Of a stretch of 9,086 nucleotides of DNA, positions 1 to 8,830 are shown piece after piece. How positions within the stretch are numbered: the stretch's first letter is position 1; each line of letters begins with the position of its first letter. This DNA is from Chloroflexi bacterium CG23_combo_of_CG06-09_8_20_14_all_45_10. Its GTDB lineage: Bacteria > Chloroflexota > Dehalococcoidia > GIF9 > AB-539-J10. Under the pieces are notes generated by a model. The model did not search any database. It worked only from the letters and a program-made list of their open reading frames with translations, and was not told the DNA's origin. The DNA is taken from positions 9,431 to 18,516 of the forward strand of contig PCSL01000108.1 of assembly GCA_002772325.1 (NCBI GenBank), read 5' to 3'. The position numbers and the translations under genes are program-made.

Positions 1-2549
1 CCAAGACTTGTCCCAATTTTAGTGGTGTAATCCACCATGGTATTCACTTCTTCTTCGGTCAAATTCACTCCAGGGTAAATAGCTAAGGCATCCCCACTAT
101 GCACACCAGCTCGTTCAATATGCTCCATTATGCCTGGAATAAGCACCCTCTCTCCATCGCTAACTGCGTCTACCTCAACTTCCTTGCCTTGCAGGTATTT
201 GTCAATGTGTACCCTATGTTGACTATCTAGTTCTAGAGCCAATGTCAAGTAACGGATTAATTCAGTTTCGTTATACACGATTTCCATAGCTCTACCGCCT
301 AGGACATAGCTAGGACGGACAAGCAGCGGATAACCCAAAGATTTAGCTACATTTAATGCCTCTTCGATAGAAAACACACCAGCCCCCGGTGGCTGAAGAA
401 TACCTAACCTATCCAGGAAATCCTCGAAGCGATGACGATCCTCAGCTATATCTATGGCTTCAGCACCCGAGCCGAGTATTGGCATGTTACTCCGAGCCAG
501 CGGCTCAACCATGTCGATGGCTGTTTGCCCACCAAATTGAACAATGGAGGCTGGAGATTGCTTCGCGGAGCCTGCCCTGAGCCCTTGGAGATTCTTCGCT
601 GCGCTCAGAATGACATGAGGCGAAGGGCTCGCAATACCTTCATTCTCCAGTATGTCCCGAATGCTCTCCTCATCCAAGGCTTCGAAGTAAAGACGAGCGC
701 TGGTATCGAAATCAGTGGAAACTGTTTCTGGATTAGAATTAACCAAGATACTCTTTATGCCTGCCTCCTGAAGTGCCCAGGCTGAGTGGACACAGCAATA
801 GTCAAACTCAATTCCTTGCCCAATGCGTATGGGACCACTGCCGATAACCACAGCTTTTTTGCCTTCTAAAGGCTCAGCTTCGTTCTCCTTCTCATAAGTG
901 CTATAGAAATAAGGGGTCTCAGCATCAAATTCGGCAGCACAGGTATCCACCATCTTGTAAACGGGAAGGATTCCCCATTCATGGCGAGCCTGTCTTACCT
1001 GTTCCGGCAATCTATCAGCCAAAGTGCCAATCTGCTCATCAGACAAACCAAGCCGCTTTGCCTGCCATAAAAGCTCCGGCTTCAATGGCTCAGAGAGAAG
1101 TCGTCTCTCCATGTCAACGATGTTCTGAAGCTTGTAGATAAACCAGGGGTCTATTCCAGTACGTTGAGAGAGTTCCTCAGGTGTAGCTCCCCTTCTCAGC
1201 GCTGCCGTAATCGCCCATACTCTTAAGTCATTGGGGTGAAGTGGGTAGGAATCAAGCCCCTTTCCCTTGCTCCAGCTTGAGTCTTCCCAGAGGAGGGTGC
1301 GCTTGCCAAATTCCAAAGAGCGAACTGCCTTTTGCAAGGCAGCTTCAAAACACCTAGCAATAGCCATTACCTCACCAGTAGCTTTCATCTGGCTGCCAAC
1401 ATCTCGATCACCCAAAGCAAATTTATCAAAGGGCCACCTTGGAATTTTAACCACGCAGTAGTCCAGAGCCGGCTCAAAAGATGCTAATGTCTTTCCGGTA
1501 ACCCTGTTAGGTATTTCATCAAGCCTTCTGCCTATGGCTATTTTGGCCGCCACACGGGCAATAGGATAGCCAGTGGCTTTGCTAGCCAGGGCTGAGCTAC
1601 GGCTAACGCGCGGGTTGACCTCAATTACGTAATACTGGCTTTGGGTAACCTTTCTTTGGTCTGGAGCCCACTTTTCCGCCACTACAGGATGGGGGGTAAG
1701 AGCAAACTGTATATTGCAACCACCTTCAATGCCTAAAGCCCTAATAATTCTCAGGCTGGCCGACCGGAGCATCTGGTATTCCTTGTCAGTTAGCGTCTGG
1801 CTAGGAGCTACCACGATGCTGTCCCCAGTGTGCACCCCCATAGGGTCAACATTTTCCATGCTGCAGACAGCAATGCAATTGTCAGCACCATCTCGCATGA
1901 CTTCGAATTCAATTTCCTTCCAGCCCAAAACACATTGCTCTACCAAGACTTCGTGGCTCATGCTATTGTCCAAGCCGTTGGCAACCACAGATTCAAGTCC
2001 CTCCATAGTATGGGCGATACCACCACCAGTGCCACCCAAGGTATAAGAGGGCCGGATAATCAGAGGCAAACCAATGGACTTTGCCAGTCCTTTAGCTTCT
2101 TCTACTGACTTCACTGTGGCACTGATAGGCACAGGCTCACCAATATCGATAAGAAGCTTCTTAAATAAAGACCTTTCCTCAGCTTTCTTTATCGTTTCTA
2201 TAGGTGTGCCCAGAGACTTCACACTATATTTATCAAGTACCCCGGCATTAGCCAGCTCCACTGCCAGGTTGAGCCCCGTCTGCCCGCCTAGGGTAGGCAG
2301 TAAGCCATCAGGGCGTTCCCTTTCAATCACACGGGCCAAGACTTCCACAGTAAGCGGCTCAATATAGACGATGTCAGCAATGCCCTCATCAGTCATGATA
2401 GTCGCTGGGTTGGAATTCACCAAGACCGTGGTAATGCCCTCTTCACGCAAAGCCCGGCAGGCCTGAGTGCCGGAATAATCGAACTCCGCCGCCTGCCCGA
2501 TTATTATGGGGCCCGAGCCAATGACTAATACTTTAGATATTTTGGACAC
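1..2549 (-). CDS. carB: Carbamoyl phosphate synthase large subunit, 3' end cut off by the window
   Basis: CarB uses ammonia channelled from CarA, bicarbonate and two ATP to make carbamoyl phosphate for pyrimidines and arginine. I read 849 codons without a stop, against about 1,070-1,090 in the family, so the C-terminal allosteric domain lies beyond the window. The N-terminus carries [20 protein letters not shown], the first ATP-grasp half has [12 protein letters not shown] and [20 protein letters not shown], and the second half opens near residue 565 with [21 protein letters not shown] at 2549 is the only reasonable start, because an in-frame TAG lies four codons upstream. Its ribosome binding site is weak: GAG lies 7 bases upstream and GGAG 18 bases upstream. 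Two segments look inserted: residues about 639-666, made of dispersed repeat, and about 285-304, of unknown origin. The gene follows a toxin-antitoxin pair instead of carA, and its first 25 codons are duplicated at 3292-3366. Confidence 0.96.
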   Translation of the reverse strand, partial: MSKISKVLVIGSGPIIIGQAAEFDYSGTQACRALREEGITTVLVNSNPATIMTDEGIADIVYIEPLTVEVLARVIERERPDGLLPTLGGQTGLNLAVELANAGVLDKYSVKSLGTPIETIKKAEERSLFKKLLIDIGEPVPISATVKSVEEAKGLAKSIGLPLIIRPSYTLGGTGGGIAHTMEGLESVVANGLDNSMSHEVLVEQCVLGWKEIEFEVMRDGADNCIAVCSMENVDPMGVHTGDSIVVAPSQTLTDKEYQMLRSASLRIIRALGIEGGCNIQFALTPHPVVAEKWAPDQRKVTQSQYYVIEVNPRVSRSSALASKATGYPIARVAAKIAIGRRLDEIPNRVTGKTLASFEPALDYCVVKIPRWPFDKFALGDRDVGSQMKATGEVMAIARCFEAALQKAVRSLEFGKRTLLWEDSSWSKGKGLDSYPLHPNDLRVWAITAALRRGATPEELSQRTGIDPWFIYKLQNIVDMERRLLSEPLKPELLWQAKRLGLSDEQIGTLADRLPEQVRQARHEWGILPVYKMVDTCAAEFDAETPYFYSTYEKENEAEPLEGKKAVVIGSGPIRIGQGIEFDYCCVHSAWALQEAGIKSILVNSNPETVSTDFDTSARLYFEALDEESIRDILENEGIASPSPHVILSAAKNLQGLRAGSAKQSPASIVQFGGQTAIDMVEPLARSNMPILGSGAEAIDIAEDRHRFEDFLDRLGILQPPGAGVFSIEEALNVAKSLGYPLLVRPSYVLGGRAMEIVYNETELIRYLTLALELDSQHRVHIDKYLQGKEVEVDAVSDGERVLIPGIMEHIERAGVHSGDALAIYPGVNLTEEEVNTMVDYTTKIGTSL
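554..635. repeat. Nested composite dispersed repeat inside carB
   Basis: On the coding strand an outer element starts ATTGCGAGCCCTTCGCC and ends CTCCGCGAAGCAATCTC. It is split by an inner element, TGTCATTCTGAGCG to GAAGAATCTC, at about 588-615. The same nested arrangement occurs at 8964-9053. The repeat is translated in frame, giving VILSEAKNL and RAGSAKQS between the ILENEG and IVQFGGQTA segments of the second CarB half, where ordinary CarB proteins have only a few residues. Confidence 0.85.
2475..2549 (-). repeat. Direct repeat of the carB 5' end, downstream copy (start of the intact gene)
   Basis: The first 25 codons of carB match 3292-3366 at 61 of 75 positions by my count, in the same orientation and without gaps. 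The two copies bracket the nucleotidyltransferase/HEPN pair. In codons 6-22 all differences but one (Ser versus Leu at codon 12) are synonymous. This copy keeps the conserved GSGP motif and continues into the full gene. Confidence 0.85.
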
Positions 2550-2573
2550 TTTTAAACTCTATTTTAACTCCAT

Positions 2574-2975
2574 CTAGTTTTTATTTTGCAATTTTGCCTT
2601 AGCGAGATTAAAAATAGCCTCCATAAGTTTGTAATACTGTTCTATCTTTCTATATATTTGCTCAGCTATCTGCTCTATATAAGTATGCGCGGTCAAATTT
2701 CTATTATCGGTCATTTCAAGGCAGGTCACAGTCTTCTCCTCGCTTATAAGTCCAGCACCCAAAGCCTCCTTGAAACATGACTTAGGTGAGTTACACCTAA
2801 TGCCTTCAGCCTCCCTTAGATAGTCTCTTAAGAATTTCCAGAATGCCTCAAAGGTATATTCAAACCTCTGAATAGCGGCATCCCTGACCACTACCGAATA
2901 AGGCTCACAAGATATCTCCTTCAATGTTCGCAAAGCTTTCTCCACGTCCTTGATTCTTCGCTCTAACTTTCCCAA
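2574..2975 (-). CDS. HEPN-domain protein of the HI0074/HepT type, probable toxin of a type VII-like toxin-antitoxin pair
   Basis: This 133-residue helical protein resembles the nucleotidyltransferase substrate-binding family (HI0074-like), seen in the stretch from R31 (RDAAIQRFEYTFEAFWKFL) and in RNLTAHTY near residues 92-99. The latter is a complete RX4HXY HEPN motif (R92, H97, Y99). In characterised HepT toxins this motif is the RNase active site, and its tyrosine is AMPylated by the partner MntA. The start is TTG at 2975, inside the end of the upstream nucleotidyltransferase gene, with GGAGG about 10 bases upstream. No ATG or GTG lies nearby in frame. The 13-base overlap suggests coupled translation and a balanced complex. 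The gene ends 24 bases before carB. Toxicity is inferred from the family; a non-toxic HI0073/HI0074-like role remains possible. Confidence 0.85.
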   Translation of the reverse strand: MGKLERRIKDVEKALRTLKEISCEPYSVVVRDAAIQRFEYTFEAFWKFLRDYLREAEGIRCNSPKSCFKEALGAGLISEEKTVTCLEMTDNRNLTAHTYIEQIAEQIYRKIEQYYKLMEAIFNLAKAKLQNKN

Positions 2976-3277
2976 ATTATCACTCCCTCCTTTAATACTA
3001 CTTGAGTGAACTCTTTAGATGCCTGGGATAGGTCAACCACATCCACTTTGTAGGGCATATTTGAATTCTCTATCCTCTCCCGGAATAAAGTGATTTTGCT
3101 TTTATCCACTTCCCCCTTCGAAAGTATCCCTACATCCATATCTGAGGTTTCGAGGTAATCCCCTCTGCCCCTTGAGCCAAACAAAATGACCGTAACATTC
3201 TCACCCTTAAACACATCCCTTGCCACATCCTTAAGCAACTCTAGAGAGCTTTCATATACAGTGCTTTTTGATTTCAT
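2963..3277 (-). CDS. Minimal nucleotidyltransferase (MNT/MntA-like), probable antitoxin
   Basis: This 104-residue protein of the DNA polymerase beta-type nucleotidyltransferase fold carries the signature GSRGRGDYLETSDMDV: G34-S35, ten residues, then D46-x-D48. D79 in YKVDVVD is a likely third metal-binding acid. In MntA/HepT pairs this enzyme transfers AMP to the HEPN partner and neutralises it. Its length is normal for the family. The ATG at 3277 overlaps the stop of the carB-fragment reading frame in an ATGA arrangement. Only a weak AAGG precedes it, so it is probably translated by ribosomes that started at the carB fragment. The region looks more A+T-rich than the pyr genes around it. Confidence 0.86.
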   Translation of the reverse strand: MKSKSTVYESSLELLKDVARDVFKGENVTVILFGSRGRGDYLETSDMDVGILSKGEVDKSKITLFRERIENSNMPYKVDVVDLSQASKEFTQVVLKEGVIIWES

Positions 3278-3366
3278 AGCCTTACACCCTCAAATTCAAA
3301 TTCCGCCGCCTGCCCGATTATTATCGGCCCCAAGCCAATGACTAAAACCTTATATGGTTTAGACAT
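3274..3366 (-). pseudogene. Orphan carB 5' fragment, now a 30-codon leader frame before the MNT gene
   Basis: The frame begins [20 protein letters not shown] and follows the CarB N-terminus for about 25 codons before diverging (EGVRL) and stopping at 3274-3276. It retains an ATG and a clear AGGAG just upstream, a better initiation signal than the intact carB has. The conserved GSGP motif is changed to GLGP. The TGA stop overlaps the ATG of the nucleotidyltransferase gene, so this relic probably acts as a coupling leader. It marks what I take to be the original carB start after the 265-residue gene. Whether the peptide is stable or functional cannot be told. Confidence 0.85.
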
Positions 3367-3369
3367 ATT

Positions 3370-3374
3370 CTCCT
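3370..3374 (-). promoter_or_regulatory. Ribosome binding site of the carB fragment
   Basis: AGGAG lies 3 bases before the ATG at 3366 and overlaps the TAG stop of the preceding 265-codon gene (3373-3375). The spacer is short, but the site is far better than the one before the intact carB, which suggests that carB translation originally began here. Confidence 0.6.
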
Positions 3375-4170
3375 AGAATTTTTGACAAACTGGGCAATTG
3401 TTGAGTTTCTTGAACTTTTTACCTAATTGATATTTGTCTATATCATTCAGACTGTTTACCAGTTTAACTTTAAATTCTGCGGCGCTTTTCTCTAAGGACT
3501 GTCCATTCTGACGCAATTCGATTGTTTTTTGGGCAAACTGCTGGTCATTTTGGAGGGCAATAAGCGCAGATTTGCAACGCTGAGCATAAGAATGTTCACT
3601 AAATACACCGCATGGCCATGCTTTAACTCTTAGCTCTACCGTGGAAACTCCGCTTATTACGGTTATAGGTTTAATAGTAGCCAGTGCAAAATCAAAGGAA
3701 AGTTCCCTCCCTTGAATTAAAGCGTTCCAGTTATCAAAAAGCGGCTCGAGTACATGACTATCAATAACATCAAACCATGGCATAGGGAATTTTTCGCTAT
3801 AATCCTGTACATGAAAGCCTGTTTCTTCTTTCAGCTTTTTCTTTAATTCTGCTTCAAAATCGTCAACCTTTTTATTATGAGTTTGACCCCTTGCAATAAG
3901 CTCTTCCCATTCTCCGGTTTCCCGTAAGAAATGGCACTTAAAAGGTAAAGTTAAGTCGCCTTTATTTTCGACAGTCAGACTTTCATTCCAACACAAAGAA
4001 TAGCTTCTATGAAATACAGAATCTTCTGCTTCCTTTCTTATATCCTGAAAGTGCTTTTTAAGCTTTTCTTTTTCCTCGCTACGTTTCGCTACGAGCCTTG
4101 GACCAAGGAAGACTCCAACAGCTGTAACTACCGCAGCAATAGCTCCAATAATTTGTGGTGTAAGTTCCAT
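3373..4170 (-). CDS. Membrane-anchored protein of unknown function between carA and carB
   Basis: I do not recognise this 265-residue protein. Residues about 7-25 (IIGAIAAVVTAVGVFLG) form one hydrophobic helix. A strongly basic and acidic stretch follows (AKRSEEKEKLKKHF), so an N-terminal membrane anchor with a cytoplasmic body is likely. The middle is mixed alpha/beta, with a lysine-rich predicted helix near residues 103-115. The C-terminus ends CPVCQKF, a single CXXC that could bind metal only as a dimer or with other ligands. The ATG at 4170 has GAGGA a few bases upstream and lies 7 bases after the carA stop. The stop overlaps the ribosome binding site of the carB fragment. The gene is clearly packed into the operon but is more A+T-rich than carA, which suggests later arrival. 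No pyrimidine role can be inferred from sequence. Confidence 0.75.
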   Translation of the reverse strand: MELTPQIIGAIAAVVTAVGVFLGPRLVAKRSEEKEKLKKHFQDIRKEAEDSVFHRSYSLCWNESLTVENKGDLTLPFKCHFLRETGEWEELIARGQTHNKKVDDFEAELKKKLKEETGFHVQDYSEKFPMPWFDVIDSHVLEPLFDNWNALIQGRELSFDFALATIKPITVISGVSTVELRVKAWPCGVFSEHSYAQRCKSALIALQNDQQFAQKTIELRQNGQSLEKSAAEFKVKLVNSLNDIDKYQLGKKFKKLNNCPVCQKF

Positions 4171-4177
4171 TATGTCC

Positions 4178-5416
4178 TCACCATCTCCTATCTACCTCAC
4201 CCCCTTTATCCTCCTCTCCTTCAAAGGAGAGGAGGTGGTGGTTATGTAAGCGGGGCTTCGCCCCTCTAAAACCCCCTATATTTATTTTTCTCCTCCTCAC
4301 CATCTCAAGAAATCTCTCAAATAGATACATATTGTCCAGGGGGCCGGGGGACGCTTCGGAATGGTACTGGATGGCCAGGATGGGCAATTCTCGGTGGCGT
4401 AGCCCCTCCACCGTGCCATCGTTCAGGTTTATGTGGCTGACCTCAAGCCCTCCCTTTAAAGTATCACCGTCTATGGCATAGCCGTGATTCTGAGCAGTGA
4501 TATATACCTTGCCGGTAGCCAAATCACGCACGGGGTGGTTGCCGCCTCGGTGTCCAAACTTCAGCTTGAAAGTCTTAGCCCCCAGCGCCTTGCCTATAAC
4601 CTGAAGTCCCAAGCATATGCCCATTATTGGCTTTTGGCCTATAAGCTTCTGTACTGTCTCCGTTATATTGTCAAGAAGGACAGGGTCACCAGGACCGGGG
4701 GACAGGACAATGCCATCGGGATTTAAGGCTAAAATGTCTTCTGCTGAAGTGGTGTAGGGGACAGCAATTACCTGGCAGCCAAATTGACTCAAGATGCGCA
4801 GTATGCTGTATTTCAAACCTAAATCAATAACTACGATGTGAGATTGCTTCGTCGCTAACGCTCCTCGCAATGACAGGGAAGGTGGGCTCGTAGTGACAGG
4901 CGTATTCGGTTGCCATTCATAAGCCTTTTCCGTGCTAACCTGGCGAACAAAATCAGTAACATCATATCTAGGTAAGGTCTTTAGCTCCCTCAGCGCCTCT
5001 TCAGCCGTCATTTCTGAAGTGAGGATTCCCATCATGGCTCCTTCCGACCTCAAATGTCGGGTTAAAGCACGGGTGTCTATGCCGCTGATGGCAGGAATGC
5101 CATAAGCCACAAGAAACTCATGTAAAGTGCGGGTGCTCTGCCAATGGCTTGGTTGGAGGCAATATTCTCGAACGGCTAACCCTCTCACCTGAATTTGCTT
5201 CGATTCAAAATCCTTTTCATTGATACCATAGTTGCCAATCAAAGGATAAGTAGGCACCAAAATCTGACCGGCAAATGATGGGTCGGTAAGCATTTCCTGA
5301 TAACCAGTCATGCTGGTATCGAACACCACTTCACCATAAGTGGTGGGTTCACCACCAAAGGAATAGCCTTCGTAAACTGAGCCATCCACAAGAACTAAAA
5401 TTGCTTTCTTAGCCAT
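4178..5416 (-). CDS. carA: Carbamoyl phosphate synthase small (glutaminase) subunit
   Basis: CarA hydrolyses glutamine and passes ammonia to CarB. The N-terminal small-subunit domain covers residues 1 to about 170 (LVDGSVYEGYSFG, FDTSMTGYQEMLTDPS), and the class I glutamine amidotransferase domain covers about 193-375. The triad is visible as C268 (GICLGLQ), H352 and E354 (QYHSEASPGP). Leucine follows GICLG where histidine is usual. GPGDP and FGHRGGNHPV are conserved. At 412 residues it is longer than the usual 360-385. Two parts look repeat-derived: the linker at about 175-192 (LSLRGALATKQS) and the tail after about 376 (GFRGAKPRLHNHHLLSFEGE). The ATG at 5416 lies inside the end of pyrC (8-base overlap), with no good ribosome binding site close by; GAGGAG is about 20 bases upstream, within a repeat. 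Coupling to pyrC translation is likely. Confidence 0.97.
   Translation of the reverse strand: MAKKAILVLVDGSVYEGYSFGGEPTTYGEVVFDTSMTGYQEMLTDPSFAGQILVPTYPLIGNYGINEKDFESKQIQVRGLAVREYCLQPSHWQSTRTLHEFLVAYGIPAISGIDTRALTRHLRSEGAMMGILTSEMTAEEALRELKTLPRYDVTDFVRQVSTEKAYEWQPNTPVTTSPPSLSLRGALATKQSHIVVIDLGLKYSILRILSQFGCQVIAVPYTTSAEDILALNPDGIVLSPGPGDPVLLDNITETVQKLIGQKPIMGICLGLQVIGKALGAKTFKLKFGHRGGNHPVRDLATGKVYITAQNHGYAIDGDTLKGGLEVSHINLNDGTVEGLRHRELPILAIQYHSEASPGPLDNMYLFERFLEMVRRRKINIGGFRGAKPRLHNHHLLSFEGEEDKGGEVDRRW
4181..4290. repeat. Palindromic repeat forming the 3' end of carA
   Basis: A perfect 12-base inverted repeat (CCTCCTCTCCTT at 4210-4221, AAGGAGAGGAGG at 4224-4235) is followed at about 4250-4265 by a second hairpin, GGGGCTTCGCCCC. 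A related palindrome with CTCTCCC/GGGAGAG arms occurs at 9062-9084. The sequence is translated as the last 36 or so residues of CarA, past the point where the family normally ends. The hairpins could also affect mRNA stability between carA and the downstream genes. Confidence 0.75.
4841..4875. repeat. Dispersed short repeat inside carA
   Basis: The coding strand reads TGTCATTGCGAGGAGCG and ends CGAAGCAATCT. It is translated in frame as LSLRGALATKQS in the linker between the small-subunit domain and the glutaminase domain. It belongs to the same family as 5417-5451 and 5931-5960. Confidence 0.85.
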
Positions 5417-6823
5417 GAGATTGCTTCGTCACTTCGCTCCTCGCAATGACAAGGGAATCATCTATGTAAGCTATCCTGCCGTTAACTATGGTTGCCATTA
5501 CTTTGCCCTTAAACTGGTAGCCATCGAAGGGGGTATTCTTGCCTTTAGAGACAAATTTGCGACTGTCCACCACCCATTCTCGCTCAGGGTCAAATATGGT
5601 GATGTTGGCTGGAGCACCTATCTTCAAAGTACCTAATTCACTATCCTTGCCAATAATTCTCGCTGGCTCACAAGTCAGCTTAGAGATAAGCGTAGCTAAG
5701 CTTACCTCTCCTCTATGCACCAAATCCATGAGACAGCCAAAGGCAGTTTCAAACCCGCTAATGCCAAATGCAGCTAGCTCTAATTCACATTTTTTGTCCG
5801 CCAAGGTATGGGGAGCATGGTCGGTAGCAATAGCATCAATGACCCCATCCTTGAGTCCTTCAACTAAGCACTTTATGTCATCTTCAGTCCGCAGTGGTGG
5901 ATTCACTTTGGCATTAGTATCATAGGCCAAGGGATTGCTTCGCTTCGCTCGCAATGACAACTCAGGAGCATAGTGCCCCATAATCCTTTCCTCGGTTAGT
6001 GTTAGGTGGTGAGGAGTGACTTCAGCAGTGACCAAAATTCCCTTCTCCTTGGCATGGCGTATAAGCTCCACTGAGCCACGAGTGCTTACATGAGCAATAT
6101 GAACCTTAGCTCCAGTTAACTTTGCAAAAACGAGGTCACGAGCTACCATGCTTTCCTCAGCGGCTGCTGGTATCCCCTTTAATCCCAACCTGGCAGATAC
6201 CCAACCTTCATTTATAATTCCACCATGGCTCAAGGCCTTGTCTTCACAATGGTCGATAACTGGCAAGCCAAGGGCGTGGCTATAATCCATGGCACTACGC
6301 ATAACTTGTGAGCTCATTACAGGGTCGCCATCGTCGCTAAAGCCAACCACTCCAGCTTCAGCCAGCTCAGCCATCTGACAAATTTCTTCACCTTTCCTCC
6401 CTTTGGTGATACAACCTATAGGGAGAACATGCGCAAAACCTTCTTTACCTGCCTTCTCTTTCACATAATCTACAGTTACTCGATTATCTAGCGGTGGATT
6501 CGTATTTGGCATACAACAAATGGTAGTAAAGCCGCCTACGGCGGCTGCTTTTGTCCCAGTGGCAATAGTTTCCTTATCCTCAAAGCCGGGCTCACGAAGA
6601 TGACAATGAAGGTCTATGAAGCCAGGGCAAATGACTAAGCCCGTAGCATCGAGCACCAGACGTTGCTTCACTTCGAGATCCTTCGCTTCACTCAGGATGA
6701 CAGTGCCGCCTAACTGCATAATCTTGCCCTCGTCAACAAGTAAATCACCAACTTGATCTATACCCTGACTAGGGTCAACTATACGGCCACCATGGATAAG
6801 CAAGGGAATAGAATTGTTATTCA

Positions 6824-6827
<4 letters not shown>
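5409..6827 (-). CDS. pyrC: Dihydroorotase, class I type
   Basis: PyrC closes carbamoyl aspartate to dihydroorotate, the third step of UMP synthesis. Metal and active-site residues are present: H74 and H76 in DLHCHLREPG, D166 in GFSDDGDP, H193 in IDHCED, H246 in HIAHVSTRG and D336 in ATDHAPHT. CMPNTNPP and TPHHL are typical. Against Bacillus-type numbering as I remember it, the first five sit about 15 residues late and D336 about 32 late. This matches two in-frame repeat peptides: about residues 42-56 (VILSEAKDL) and about 285-301 (LSLRAKRSNP). A third repeat supplies the C-terminus (VIARSEVTKQSH). At 472 residues it is longer than the usual 425-430. The ATG at 6827 overlaps the pyrB stop as ATGA, and the 3' end overlaps carA. 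Both internal insertions avoid the metal ligands, so the enzyme is probably active. Confidence 0.97.
5417..5451. repeat. Dispersed short repeat at the pyrC-carA junction
   Basis: The coding strand reads TTGTCATTGCGAGGAGCG and ends CGAAGCAATCTC, directly abutting the carA ATG. It encodes the PyrC tail VIARSEVTKQSH, read in a different frame from the carA copy. It also places GAGGAG about 20 bases before carA. Confidence 0.85.
5931..5960. repeat. Dispersed short repeat inside pyrC (downstream copy)
   Basis: Thirty bases, ten codons, translated as LSLRAKRSNP. It lies just before YDTNAKVNPPLR, where dihydroorotases normally pass straight from the TLTEE...MG helix to that motif. The coding strand reads TTGTCATTGCGAGCGAAGCG and ends AGCAATCCC. 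Confidence 0.88.
6671..6703. repeat. Dispersed short repeat inside pyrC (upstream copy)
   Basis: The coding strand reads CTGTCATCCTGAGTGAAGCG followed by AAGGATCTCGAAG and is translated as VILSEAKDLE. It is the same subfamily as the inner element at 588-615 in carB and 8989-9017 upstream of pyrR. It falls in the small N-terminal beta-sandwich, between the DEGKI and LVLDATGL segments. Confidence 0.85.
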
Positions 6828-8822
<1,995 letters not shown>

Positions 8823-8830
8823 AGTGCGAT

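Noticed and set aside
554..635. Frameshift or pseudogene in carB caused by the repeat
   Set aside because: The codons on both sides remain in the same frame and conserved sequence resumes at IVQFGGQTA, so the gene is intact through the repeat.
432..785. Open plus-strand frame of 117 codons
   Set aside because: It lies antisense to well-conserved CarB sequence and includes a repeat that is open in several frames. Its protein has no recognisable features.
1714..2367. Overlapping plus-strand open frames opposite carB
   Set aside because: They are antisense shadows of conserved CarB codons, with serine- and proline-rich products and no ribosome binding sites of note.
2550..2576. Tiny frame ATGGAGTTAAAATAG between the HEPN gene and carB as a leader peptide
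   Set aside because: It has only four codons and no convincing ribosome binding site, so it cannot be distinguished from chance.
4841..5960. CRISPR array, because similar 30-35 base repeats recur
   Set aside because: The repeats are irregularly spaced, lie inside genes, differ from each other, and have no spacer pattern or cas genes nearby.
6530..6550. GCCGCC-TAC-GGCGGC palindrome in pyrC
   Set aside because: It encodes the conserved alanine/glycine run before GGFTT found in normal dihydroorotases, so it is ordinary coding sequence.
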